Assembly (NCBI GenBank): GCA_964247055.1
Contig: OZ176055.1
Location: forward strand, 1,984,001-2,048,000
From: Paragordius varius
Lineage: Eukaryota; Nematomorpha
Reading direction: 5' to 3'
DNA length: 64,000 bases
Part shown: positions 1 through 10,745 of the stretch, piece after piece
Position numbering within the stretch: the stretch's first letter is position 1
Layout of the letters: each line of letters starts with the position of its first letter
Notes under the pieces: generated by a model
The model's input: the letters and a program-made list of their open reading frames with translations, nothing else
Told to the model about the DNA's origin: nothing
Databases searched by the model: none
Made by a program: the position numbers and the translations under genes

Positions 1-267
1 TATTGAGAACATATAATATTGATATTATTTATTCCTATTACTTAATAACGCAGCTTGAGTATTAAGAATATCAAACCCATAATAGTTTAATAGTTAATAC
101 CAAACTTTGGACCCATATTATTTTTTGGCTATAATATTAATTAATATATATTTGTTATAATAACCAATTTTTCTAGTTAATAGCATGTTTCGATTGTTGT
201 GTTAAAAATTATATTATTAATTTTCCATTAGATCAAAATTAATTAATTCAACTTTAAATAAAAAAGT
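1..267. other. A+T-rich flank, no gene seen
   Basis: Low-complexity A+T-rich sequence upstream of the first coding exon. I see no coding exon or RNA gene. It may be promoter and 5' UTR, or an intron if the first gene begins left of the window. Confidence 0.4.
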
Positions 268-3200
268 ATGAATGTTATTATTGCCAAAACTAAAAGGGAT
301 TTTATGGCTGAAAAAGAGCGAGCTTTGGAAAAGGAAAGCCACTCATCTAAACGCATGTATAAACGTTTATGGATCCGACCTATTGAGGACAAGGGATTTT
401 TGGATTCATTAATGATTCATAAAGATTGGAATGAGACGGATGGTAATGAGAACGGTGACAATTATTTAGAAACGATGGGAAACACTCATGCAGGGCGTGG
501 TCAATACCCTACCTCGCTTACAGAGGCCATACTTTATGAAGCTGAAAGTTTGATTCCCACTTATTTAAATATTAATCTTAACCTTATTTTATGGAAATTA
601 TTTATACTGTTCAGGTTTGATTTTTGATTTAAGACCATTAGAATGTTTGAGTAGACTTCGAATTGCCCATGAAATAAGATATGAGAAACAAACCATATTT
701 TCTCATACTTTTTGAGTTTTATGACCTTAAAAATTAACAATAATGTATCGATCTAAAATTTTGACATCTGAGTCATGTGACATTTAAAAATGCATGTCCT
801 AGTTGATATGGCTCTAAGTATATGTTTAGATACATGTAAAATATATCGATTTGATAGTATTTATTGAAAGAACTAATTACAGTACTGTATAATATATATA
901 ATTTGGTGTGGTATAGGTAAGATATGTTAGTGTTAGAGTATAGATAAAATTGTTTAATTTTTACAGATTGTTATGCACCCATATTGTGTCCAAGTTTATA
1001 TAAAGCAAATTACAAGACTAGATAATTTTTATTTCAAATAATTTGAATTCATAACATTGCTTGCTAAGCCTCTTACTCGTTGTCCTTGACAAAATTAAAA
1101 AAATTTAGGGTTTAATTAATAATATAATTGTTCAAAAAGTTTTACAAACTTAAAATCTTATTAACAACGGTACGCTGCACAAACGCAAAATATTAAAAGC
1201 GATTGACAATTTTGAAGATAACTGTGAAATATTCTTCTAAATCTTAAGCGTAGATATTTTAAAATATTTAGTCCCTTTAAATGAGAGAGATGCTGACGAT
1301 GGGGTCATTATTTAAAATGGATGACTGGCTATTTTAAATTATATTGAAACCATATTTCAAATATACATAAGCCCCCTGAAAACTCGCTTCACAATGCTTA
1401 TTAAAAAAATCTAACCTGCTGATTATCATTTTATTTTTCCATCTTGAAAACAAAGTTCTTGCAAGACACAACCGTTAATAGTTACGCATTTTTAAGTGGT
1501 ATAAGAAAAAACAATAAAAAAATATTTAATTTCTTAAATTCAACAGGGGGAAATTGAGAAAACTGCAAGCGACCTCAGTAATATTTATTTTTTGTCATCT
1601 TTAGTTTTATAAATAATTACAATGGATTTTAATTATTCTTGTTATACCGCCTATCAATATTGCCTTTAAAATGTGATAATTATTTAATTATTTAGGTGTA
1701 TTTAATTTAACAATACTTTATTTATCGTGTGATTGCATATTTACTTAATTTACTACTCAATTGTGACAGTTTGGTAAAAATTTAATTAAATGTTATATGA
1801 GATTTTACATTTTATCTGATCTAAAATTCGCAAAATTAACGGCCCATGAATGGTTATTTTTAGATTAAAATAATGATAACAAGTTCTATAATTTACTGTA
1901 TCAACACTATGCATAGTAGGTCCTGATTTAATATATCATTTTATATTTTATAGAGCGTTTCCTCAATTTTTTCTATATATATAAAATGAATTACAAATCA
2001 AAACAAATTTTCTAAGTTATTCTCATAAAATATATTTATTTAATTATAGATGGAGATTCTCACAAACAATTTAATGTTACAATTAACAATAATAATGATT
2101 CGGCGAATGGCGATTTATCTGCAAAATATCGGAAAATTATTATAAAACTTTTACGTGAACGAATAGCATGCACAAAAGGCAAACTTAATTCAACCAATAC
2201 CACCTATGATGATAACAGTAACTCCTATGGTAAAAAAATTGACAAAGTTTGCACTTGTCAAACCAAAAGACGTATCATAGATGTTAAACCTCAAGAAAAA
2301 TCCTCCCATTGCGTTATTAAAGTTTTTTTATATCAAAAATATATCAATATAAAAATGGAAATTATATAGAAGAAACGTAAAAACTAAAAGACGATTATTT
2401 TATTACATTCATATATTTCAAAATTTTGATTTTTGTTAAATTATAACTCATCGTTTTGTGAATCTAGGTATAAAGATGATATGTTGTTAATATTTTTTCC
2501 AAATTTGAATTTAGTTTTTGAAGGTAAGAGGTGATTGTTTTAAAAAAAGACTTGTCTTTTTACTTAATTTTTGTTTTCATATATATTTTTACACGATAAT
2601 AAGGTGGAAAAGGGCGAAAAAATTGAGACTTTCAATGTGACAGCCGATAAACTCACTTTGGTGTTTGAAGAGAATGACGCTTCTCTAGCCAACGTTCAAG
2701 TGCTAGCCCGTGATAGTTGCGGTCGAATTAAATTAACGGATATCCTTGAACAAAAAAGTTTTTGAAAAAATTATTGTCTTCAGACTTTTTTTTAGATCTT
2801 TTTGGGGTATGTTTATAAAGTAAAAAGTAAAGACAAGTTTGTTAAATTAGATTTATAAATATTTTCTACAAAATCTATGGAGGTGATTACATTTAGCAGG
2901 AGCAGGGTGGAATGTTTCCAAACGAAAAACATATTCTTCATAAAGATAAAGCCGACCGATCAAAATTCTTTAAATCATTGCCTTTACTTTTCTAAATCAT
3001 TTATAAATGTAACCGATCTCTGATCGCTTTTGGTACAACACAAGGTTAATTCAAAATGTAGTGCAGGGCATAAAATATTTTTTTCAAAAATATCGATTCT
3101 CAAATCCTTAAATAATTTTTAGATAAACCAAATTCAGAATCGCAGATGCGTGGGAAAACTATGGATAAGAGCTCAGGTAATTAACAATTATTATTAATAC

Positions 3201-6200
3201 AATGACATTACGTGAATAGAAAAATTCGAAATTGCAATATTTAGAACTTGGAAAGATGGCCGGTACATTAAAGACAGTAGAAACAGAAAAATTACCTAAA
3301 ACTGGTATATTGAAGAAAAAATCGGAACCTCAACCAATGCTAAAAGATGATATCATTTCATTAAACGAACCCAATGAACAATCCTCAATTACGAAAGACA
3401 AAAATATGGCATCTGAAACTGATGTCACAGAAAAAAATAATGTAACTTCAACACTTGGAGACAATACAGTAGACGTGCCTAAAAAGAATGAAGAATCCTT
3501 ATCGAAAACAAAGATTGAAAAAATCCATAGAAAGGGGGAAAAACGATACGAGAAACTCAAAGTAATTGTAAAATATATTTATATCAACCAGGGTTTGAAA
3601 CGTTCACTGTTCCAGTTTTAGAAAAACATTTTGTAAATATGCTGAAACCATTTTGCAATTCAACCAATATTTGGGTATACGCGCAGCCCAAAACACCTTA
3701 ATACTCAAACCGCGGCCCGCGGGCCGCATGCGGCCCTAAGAGTACTTTAAAATTGCCCTATGACCAAATAGATACATAAATTATTATTTTTTTTAAATAC
3801 ACATAAGCGACATATTTTAATATTAATTTATTTTCTTTAAATTTAATTTGGGTAATTTTTATTTTTTACCCAATTTGAAATGTAGAAAAAATTTCCCACA
3901 TTAAAATGATTTCAAAATTTTGGTACACGTTGTTTTTGTTTCTGTATTTTATTTTATTTTCTATTTTAAAATTTTTATTGCAATCCTTTTTTGTAAAGCA
4001 AGCCTTTCACCCAAACTTACATATTCTTTTCATTGAATCAACATCATTAAATTTCGTCCTGTTTTTTATAGCATAATCAAATTATATTCCTATTTTTTGA
4101 AAAAAATTACATAATATTTAAACATAAATTAAAAGGATGACATCTAATGCTAAAATATAAATTATCCGATGAAAATCGCTCCTTTAAAAAAGAATAGGAA
4201 AAATTTTTTTTGTCGTTTTTAAAAAATTTTGTTACCTGCCTTATATGTAAGGACCACATAATTTTAAATACAATATGGAAAAACATCTCAATGTGAGCTC
4301 TTCGGATTTTGCAACGACAACATAATCAATGAGTATTTATTTTTACCAATGAATAATACCACGAAAAGAAGTAATTTCCTAAAAATAATTAGCATTTTTT
4401 TCGATAATAATGGCATATCTATGAAAAAATGGGTTTTGTGCACAGATGGGTGTCCCCCTATCATTGGAATAAACAAATTTGCAAAATATTTTGTCCGTTT
4501 ACTGCTTTATTCATCAGCAACTTGGTTTCGCGTATAAAAGATGAATCACTCAATTAAGTAATTAAAACGGTTGTGGATATAGTTAACCACATCCGTGGCA
4601 AAGAATTCAACGGCCGTAAATTAAAAAATCTTCTGAAAGATATCCACAGTGAATTTGACCATATTTGTGCACCGCTGTGCGATAGCTTAGCCTTAGCAAA
4701 GTATTAAATAGATTTTTTGTTTTAAGGCATGAAATTCTATTATGTATAAAAGATAACAGAAAGTTTGACGAGCAAATTAATAGCGACAAACAGTGGGTTT
4801 TATTAGCCTACCTTTGCATTACCGTGGTTAGCATTTAACATTTTTATCTAATGAGATGAAATTCAGAATTAAATTGCTTAAAACTTGTTGAAAATCCATG
4901 GCATATGTATACATCCAATATTAAGCAACTTGAGCATTTCGGTTTTGACTGGCGCATATCATTGAAAAATTCGTTGATCTTAAAAATGATTTCAGGGGGC
5001 TTATTCAAGGAGAATTGTGGGGAAGAAAGATATATAAAGTTTTGCAATATGTGCCAAATAAATGTAAGAATATAAGAAAATGTGCTCAAGTTATCTTAAC
5101 TGTTTTTCCTTCAACTTGTACTTGTGAGGCGGCATATTTAAAATTGAAGTATGCCAAGAATATATATAGAAATCGCTTCCGATGATCATATAAACGACGT
5201 ATTAAGATTGGTCTGTCATAAAGCGAAACCAAATTTGTCAAAAAAATTGGTTAATATCAAAATAAATGTTAACGAAATATTTTAATTTTTTAAATGGTGC
5301 AAAACGAGTTTTTAGCTGGATTTACATGCGATTCGCATAAAATTCATTGTTCTGATTTAGTGTATAAATATGTGCATATGTGTCAAATAGCTATGGAATA
5401 TTTGCCATTGGTTAATGGCCCTCAAAAAAATAATATATTTTATTTGGCCCGTCAAATTTTTTTGGTGAGTACCACTGCCTTAGATATTTAATTTCTTAAA
5501 TAAGATATTATATAATGGCATTTTGATCGCATTAATTAAGAATAAACCTCACGTCAAGCTTTTATCCACCAATGTTTCCTTTTGGAGTTTTTGTTAGATC
5601 GCTACAACTCCCATATAAAATAAATCTTAATAAAAATTAATATTACCTTTAATTTAATATTTTGCAAAAAAAACTTTAAAAAATTTACAGATTTAAACGT
5701 TTCAGACAAAAATATACCAAAGTTTTAGTTTTGCTTCTAAAGTATTAGAACACGATTAAACTAAATTAATTTTAATTTTCCTCAACATTTTTAACCGTCA
5801 ATTACATAATTACTTTATGTCAAAAAATTTCAATTTAATTTGCTCTTCAAAAACCAAGCTTAGGATAAAAATATATAATTTGACCGCTTATTACAGGGGT
5901 ATCCAACACAAATGGCCTCATGGGCCATATTTTAAGCTCACAAAACACGGCGAGCCTAGAGAAATACATGAGCATGTATAAATATATTTTACAATTTTCA
6001 GGATATTTTTGTTAAAAGGATTAGGAATTTAATAATTTATTTTCTTTGGCTAGTTCATTGCCGACATTTGGAAGGGCTTCATAACAAATTGGTTGAAATT
6101 TCAATTTAATTAAGATTATGTAAATGTTTTTACAAATTTGGCATTGATTTTGTTCATATTGGGTAGGACCTTTTCAAATTTTTCGCGGGCCGCGGACACC

Positions 6201-6484
6201 CCTAGTTTATTAAATACTTATAATGCCAACTAAAATATACTAACATTTGTTAAAAATGTGTACAGAGCTTACTATCTGAAAAAGGATCCAGAAGATCTTC
6301 CAAAAAATCAACATCCAAAAGTAGTTCAAAGCATAAATCATTGCATAAAAAATCTACTGCTGATGATGATAATAAAAATAAAGCAGTGACAAATTTAACG
6401 ACATCCAATAAAGATGCGTTAGCAAAACCTGATCATGAAAATAAAAAACGGAGGAAAAGAAAAATAATTAAATCCAAAGAATAA
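268..6484 (+). CDS. Unrecognised basic, probably nuclear protein (6 exons, about 415 aa)
   Basis: I do not recognise this protein. Six exons join in frame: 268-499, 2050-2321, 2604-2757, 3123-3176, 3245-3561 and 6266-6484, with GT-AG introns and matching phases, giving about 415 residues. The N-terminal third is charged (KRMYKRLWIRP near residue 30); the middle has a short possibly folded segment (residues about 170-215, with VLARDSCGRIKLTDIL); the C-terminal half is Lys/Ser/Asn-rich and disordered, ending in a basic run (KKRRKRKI) that looks like a nuclear localisation signal. Intron 1 is about 1.55 kb, intron 4 is 68 nt, and the last intron (3562-6265) is filled with hAT remains. The first ATG is provisional: exon 1 could be internal and the gene may start left of the window. 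The exon 1 donor is also uncertain, because a donor at about 541 has the same phase. A nuclear role is inference only. Confidence 0.55.
3696..5477 (+). mobile_element. Decayed hAT DNA transposon with transposase remnants
   Basis: An old hAT element in the last intron of the first gene. The left end carries a run of alternating GCGGCCC/GGGCCGC motifs (3709-3736) next to ACTCAAAC, as in hAT ends of the ZBED5/EPM2AIP1-like group; the right end is GGTGAGTACCACTG. Between them, frames on the plus strand match hAT transposase: at about 4349-4470 the sequence NNGISMKKWVLCTDGCPP resembles the hAT block around the second catalytic Asp (CTDG). Further blocks (4560-5290) resemble the downstream transposase but contain many stops and frame changes. 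No clear 8-bp target duplication was found, so the ends are approximate. Confidence 0.6.
5894..6204. mobile_element. Short non-autonomous hAT element with 8-bp target duplication
   Basis: A 311-bp element beginning CAGGGGTATCC and ending GGACACCCCTA, so its ends are inverted repeats typical of hAT elements. The flanking octamers GCTTATTA and GTTTATTA match at 7 of 8 positions, as expected of an 8-bp target duplication. It has no coding capacity. It lies in the last intron of the first gene, close to the decayed larger hAT copy. Confidence 0.75.
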
Positions 6485-6504
6485 TTATATTTGGGATAAT
6501 ATAG

Positions 6505-6510
6505 AATAAA
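6505..6510 (+). terminator. Candidate poly(A) signal of the first gene
   Basis: AATAAA lies 21 nt after the TAA at 6482-6484. The hexamer is common in sequence this A+T-rich, so position is the main support. Confidence 0.4.
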
Positions 6511-6872
6511 GCATGTTTAAATACGCACTATATTTGCAGTTTATTAACTTTTACCGACTAAAATTTTAGGTTTTAAAAAATAATTTTTTCATATGCCTAA
6601 TGAAAGAATTCACGAAAATCGAATATACATAAACTAATATAGGCAAATTAAAAAAAAGAGAGTTAAAAATTTTTATTTAATTTTGTGTCAGTTGATTTTG
6701 TCAAAATTTAAATAAATCTTTTTGCAAGTTATTAATATTACAAAAGTTTAACCCAATCCGTAAAATATAAGAATTTTCTCATTTTATTTTTTTATTATTT
6801 ACAACTTTATAATTCACATAATAAATGTAAAATGACAAATTTTTGCATTTTTAAAAATCAATTTTCATCAAA

Positions 6873-9053
6873 TTATTCCATATTCCCATTTAGACAGATT
6901 TCGTTGCCTGGATTAACGTGCAAAGCGGTTAATATAAAACCCCAATGACCTTCCATATTAATTTGCGGGTGAGTTCTTTCGGGTAAAACCTAATTGTGTA
7001 AATATAATTTATATAATGTTTATAAGTACTGTAAAAATTGAAATACAGAAAAAATGTGAGACAAAAATACTTTTTAAGCCTATGATTTTCCTACATGTAT
7101 ATAATTACCATTATTTTATTGAGTTATTTTAACATATATAATATTCTCGTTATTTTGCAACAGGTGATAATAAGCTGATTTAAAAAAATCAATATCCCAA
7201 AAATATTGTTTTATTTGCTTTTTTATTGTAATACTAGCATAAACTTTTTATTTAATAACGATTTTAAAAATTAAAGTACTTGATAATGGGTGAGACTAGT
7301 TTCACTAATATTCATATTAATGAATGATTTGGTTTCCTTCATAGCCAAGTAACAATCTATCAATGGCTGCAAAAATAAAATTAAATAAAAAATATATTTA
7401 TTACATTGAAACAAAATATTAAACGATTATATTAAATTAAAAAAAATATTTTCTTTAACGTTAATAATTTTATATAAAAAAAGGACAAGCAAATAATAAA
7501 GAAATTAATCTTATTTGAAAAAAGTCAAATTTAATTTCTTTAATAGAATTAGTTTCAATTTATCCTCAGATTAATACGGAATTTCAATAAAATTTATACT
7601 AAAAATATATTTTTTAAATAGAATAATCATGTATAAAACCTCGCGAAATTGTGAATAAATAACCACAGGACGCGAAAATTTGAGGAATGGAATGAGCGAT
7701 AAAACCGTATCTTGGGGTGAAAATTTTGTCGCTATAACCAGACTGTCGGCACATCGTATGGCACGTTTTGAGATAGATGGGGCATTTTTATCGGATTCTG
7801 TTTGATCGAAATTAGGGTTATTATTCAATGTATTCTCAAACATGAGTGTTTCGGCTTTTTGATTTTCCTTGCTCCTTAAAAGTTTTTCGGTGGATGCTAT
7901 TTTTAGAGTTTTATCATTGATTTGCAAATCGTGTTTTAATGTGCGACTAGCTAATTGTTTGACATTACCGTTGGGTAAAATCTTTTCAGCATTTATGTCG
8001 TTACTTTCCTTTATTTCGTTTGGAGAATTTTGAAAACCATTTTTTTCGGAATTGGGAAGGGGTAAAATGTTGCTTTTTGATTTAGTGTTGAGCATTGTGT
8101 CATCATTTTTTGCTTTTAAGAGTTTAATTACATGTTTAACATTGAGTGAACACAAGCATTCAAGATAGTTTTCAGGAAAATCAAAGTATTCTATACAAGT
8201 TCTATAGATAAATTAGGTAAATTAATTAAATAACAATAATAAAATAATATATGGGCACATGAGTAACAAAATGTAAAAAATTTTCTTCCTTACTTAAAAT
8301 TGTCGTGTAGTATTTGATTTTAATGCGTTTACCTTAACCCATTTCAAAAATATTGTGAACCTCCTTAATATATTCACGGTGTATATTAAAATGATAATAT
8401 AGAAAAATATTTTTATTCTACCTATTGGGAAAATCACCGTGGTAGAGTTGAATTATGGTACCATGAGATGTAATTTTTTCAAGCATACTTGCAACTATAA
8501 GGCCTTGACATGTTTCGAAAACTATACTTACCATTGAATCATCAGCGTGAATGTTTGAATAGCACATTATGGTAGCGAGGTCTTGTAATGAAATGTAACA
8601 CATTTTGTTTGCACATCTAGCGTTCATAGCCTCCCAAACTAAGGCTGGGGTTGGTTTAAAAAGTGTCACCTCAAGACATATTTTTAACTTTTTACGTTCT
8701 ATATACTATTATACGGAATTAAATTTACTTTATTTTTTGAAAACTCAGTTCGTTGCTCAAAGCTTAAATTGTCTTTCGCAATATCCAAACAAATGTCTCC
8801 ATAACTTTTGAGATCTACTTAGTTTTATCGCAAATATACCATAAATCTGAGAACAAGGATGAAATGTATCGTCATAATATGTATAATTGCTATCATATTC
8901 AAGACCAATAAATTTGTCTAACAAAATTTTAAAGCTTAAAATTTTTGCATATCTATAAAAATTATTATATATTTACTTTTGACGCTGAATCTTAATGCAA
9001 TAAATGAAATCTTTTCCTTTTACGACCACATATTTTCCTTCTTGGATAATCAT
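6873..9053 (-). CDS. TRMT6: tRNA (adenine-58-N1) methyltransferase non-catalytic subunit TRM6 (7 exons, complete)
   Basis: Non-catalytic subunit that binds tRNA with TRMT61A to make m1A58 in nuclear tRNAs. Seven exons on the minus strand: 9053-8977, 8952-8840, 8817-8729, 8705-8422, 8201-7640, 7366-7280 and 6989-6873. Phases agree throughout and give 442 residues (human about 497). The match to human TRMT6 runs end to end: KYVVVKG and IKIQRQK at the start, LDKFIG, the RTEFSKNKYIERKK block, SNIHADD, FETCQGLIVASMLEKI and IIQLYHGD in the centre, then ADSLVIATKF, PVVIYSQFRE and LTHYQVLPERTHP at the end. Residues about 205-310 form a poorly conserved Asn/Ser/Lys-rich linker, as in other species. 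The first three introns are only 24, 22 and 23 nt; the last three are 220-290 nt. It is tail-to-tail with the upstream gene. Its catalytic partner is not in this window. Confidence 0.93.
8706..8728 (-). other. Ultrashort intron, 23 nt (TRMT6 intron 3)
   Basis: GT...AG, 23 nt, phase 0. Removal gives RTEFSKNK followed by YIERKKLK, matching human KTEFAQDKYIKKKKKK without a gap. Confidence 0.9.
8818..8839 (-). other. Ultrashort intron, 22 nt (TRMT6 intron 2)
   Basis: GT...AG, 22 nt. It is needed to shift from the frame encoding HPCSQIY to the frame encoding VDLKSYGD. The flanking protein aligns on both sides with the TRMT6 region before the conserved TEF motif. It would cause a frameshift if retained. 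Confidence 0.8.
8953..8976 (-). other. Ultrashort intron, 24 nt (TRMT6 intron 1)
   Basis: GT...AG intron whose removal joins IKIQRQK to YAKILSF and restores alignment with the human QVQRRKKVTF region with no gap. If retained, the junction codon is followed at once by an in-frame TAA. Confidence 0.88.
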
Positions 9054-9264
9054 GCTTTTTATAAAATAAAATTGTTAACACATGATTTTAAAAAATTAGC
9101 AGATATCAAAAGTATCCAAAATACGTCTGCGATTTGATTAAAAAATTAAATCTCTTTTGTACTCATATTTCGTTAACATTTTCTAAATTTTTGTCATATC
9201 AAAGTATTTAGCATATAATATTTACAAAATTTAAGTTAATTATGAAACAAATGAGCAAATAAAG

Positions 9265-9715
9265 GGTTTAGCGTTGGAAGATCGTCGGCCACCAGCCGTT
9301 TACACATGGATACAACACATTCATTTTAGTCTCTCGATTCAAATTGGGGTAGTTATTACCTCAGGCCTGTATAAAATGAATTTTTTTTAAAAAATATGGA
9401 AGGAATCAAAACCATGGCAAAATTTTGCTCTTATATAACATAAATAAACCTAAATATATAAATTTTATTTAAAAATACTTGATAATACCTTTTTTAAGCT
9501 AAAACCGAAAGGATTTAATCAAGGTGAGATGTTTGCAATACTTAAATTGAAAAATAAACCGCTTTTTCTATTTCTATCAATATCATATGTAATTTAAATA
9601 AAAAATTACCTTCAATTTGACCCTTAAAATTAAATGAAGACGATATTTTGCAATAATTTTGCATAATAAAATGGGTTAAGGTATTCCCTACCCACTCTTA
9701 TTGCATTGAGCTTTA
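9265..9715. repeat. Old repeat interrupted by a MITE (family C half-copy)
   Basis: 9265-9292 (GCGTTGGAAGATCGTCGGCC) and 9688-9715 (CATTGAGCTTTAGAGCG) are adjacent in a second copy at 54808-54895. Here they are separated by about 390 bp of MITE-like sequence that carries the motif CGATTCAAATTGGGGTA shared by copies at 10180-10745, 52735-53310 and 54960-55585. I read this as an insertion into an older repeat. Confidence 0.6.
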
Positions 9716-9911
9716 GAGCGCGGAAATATATAAAAAAATGTTGTTTTCGCCGTGGTATGACGCAAAAGCATTATTTGACTTTTCATAACCGAAGGTTGTC
9801 TTAACTCCACAAAGTAATGTCAAAGGCATATGTCGAGTTAAAGGAAGAGGTTATTTTAAGATCTTACCTTTAATACAAAAGGGGTCTCCATTTCCTTGTA
9901 AATGAGAGCCT

Positions 9912-10115
9912 TTAGGGTAGGGAGATATTAGACATTGTCAACGTTACCACTTCGTCCGATATTTCAGATGTACCTTCAACTGGGACTCTTACCCGGGATA
10001 AATAGCCATTGCGTTGCTCATATCTAAGTCTAATTCCACCACAAGAGATGCCGGAGATTGGTAAATTGCCGTACTCATGTAACACCAGCTCCAACATTGC
10101 CTCCAAAGATTTCAA
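9912..10115 (-). other. Unassigned minus-strand ORF, 67 codons or more
   Basis: The translation has a balanced, protein-like composition (LPISGISCGGIRLRYEQ, then VRVPVEGTSEIS) in a region that otherwise reads as repeats, and its base composition is less A+T-rich than its flanks. The frame stays open upstream to about 10160 without a clear ATG. I recognise no family. It lies between two MITE copies and could be an exon of an unknown gene or a remnant of a transposon ORF. Confidence 0.3.
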
Positions 10116-10179
10116 TATTTGGCAATTCTCGTCAGAGCCGGGTCTTTTTTTACTCGAAATATTCTCGCATAAATTATGT

Positions 10180-10745
10180 TAAATTCATATTTTTGGATGA
10201 TAGAAAGCTATAGCGATGTTATCAATACTTCGATTCGAAGTGAGGTAAAGTATCCCAAGTCTATATTCTAGTTATAAACGCCTTGGGAGATTTTCACTTT
10301 CACTTCGATTGAAATTGGCGAAATACCCCATAAAAATATAAATATGCTATATCCTAACTACACATGTCAAACTACTTCGGCGCCATTTTTATTTTGCAAT
10401 TTTGTAGTTTTAAGGGTAATATTATAGTTAATTTTCATTTAAATTACTTCCAATATTGATATAGATAGAAAGGTATATTTTGCATTATTTTTTCATTGCA
10501 TCACGTTCACTGAATTTTTACCTATGGATTTTAGCTCAAAATAAGTAATTAAATATTTTTGAATAAGTTCTCTATATATTTCTGCTTATTAATGTTATAT
10601 GAGTGCAAAATTCCATGGTTTTGATTTTTCCATATTTTTCAAAGAATTCAATTAAAACAGGCTTCGGGTAACCAACAACCCCAATTTGAATCGAATGACT
10701 AAATGAATGTGTTGTAAAGTGTTAAATTTTTGCTTCTATATTAAA
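10180..10745. repeat. MITE family C, full-length-like copy
   Basis: About 560 bp bounded by inverted arms: ACTTCGATTCGAAGTGAGG near the left end and CCCCAATTTGAATCGAATGA near the right, with the family's internal blocks (AACTACTTCGGCGCCATTTT and TTAGCTCAAAATAAGTAAT). Related copies lie at 52735-53310, 54330-54803 and 54960-55585. Confidence 0.6.

Noticed and set aside
268-499. Possible HARBI1-like transposase N-terminus
   Set aside because: KRMYKRLWIRPI recalls the start of Harbinger nucleases, but the downstream exons show no nuclease motifs, so a host gene of unknown family is the simpler reading.
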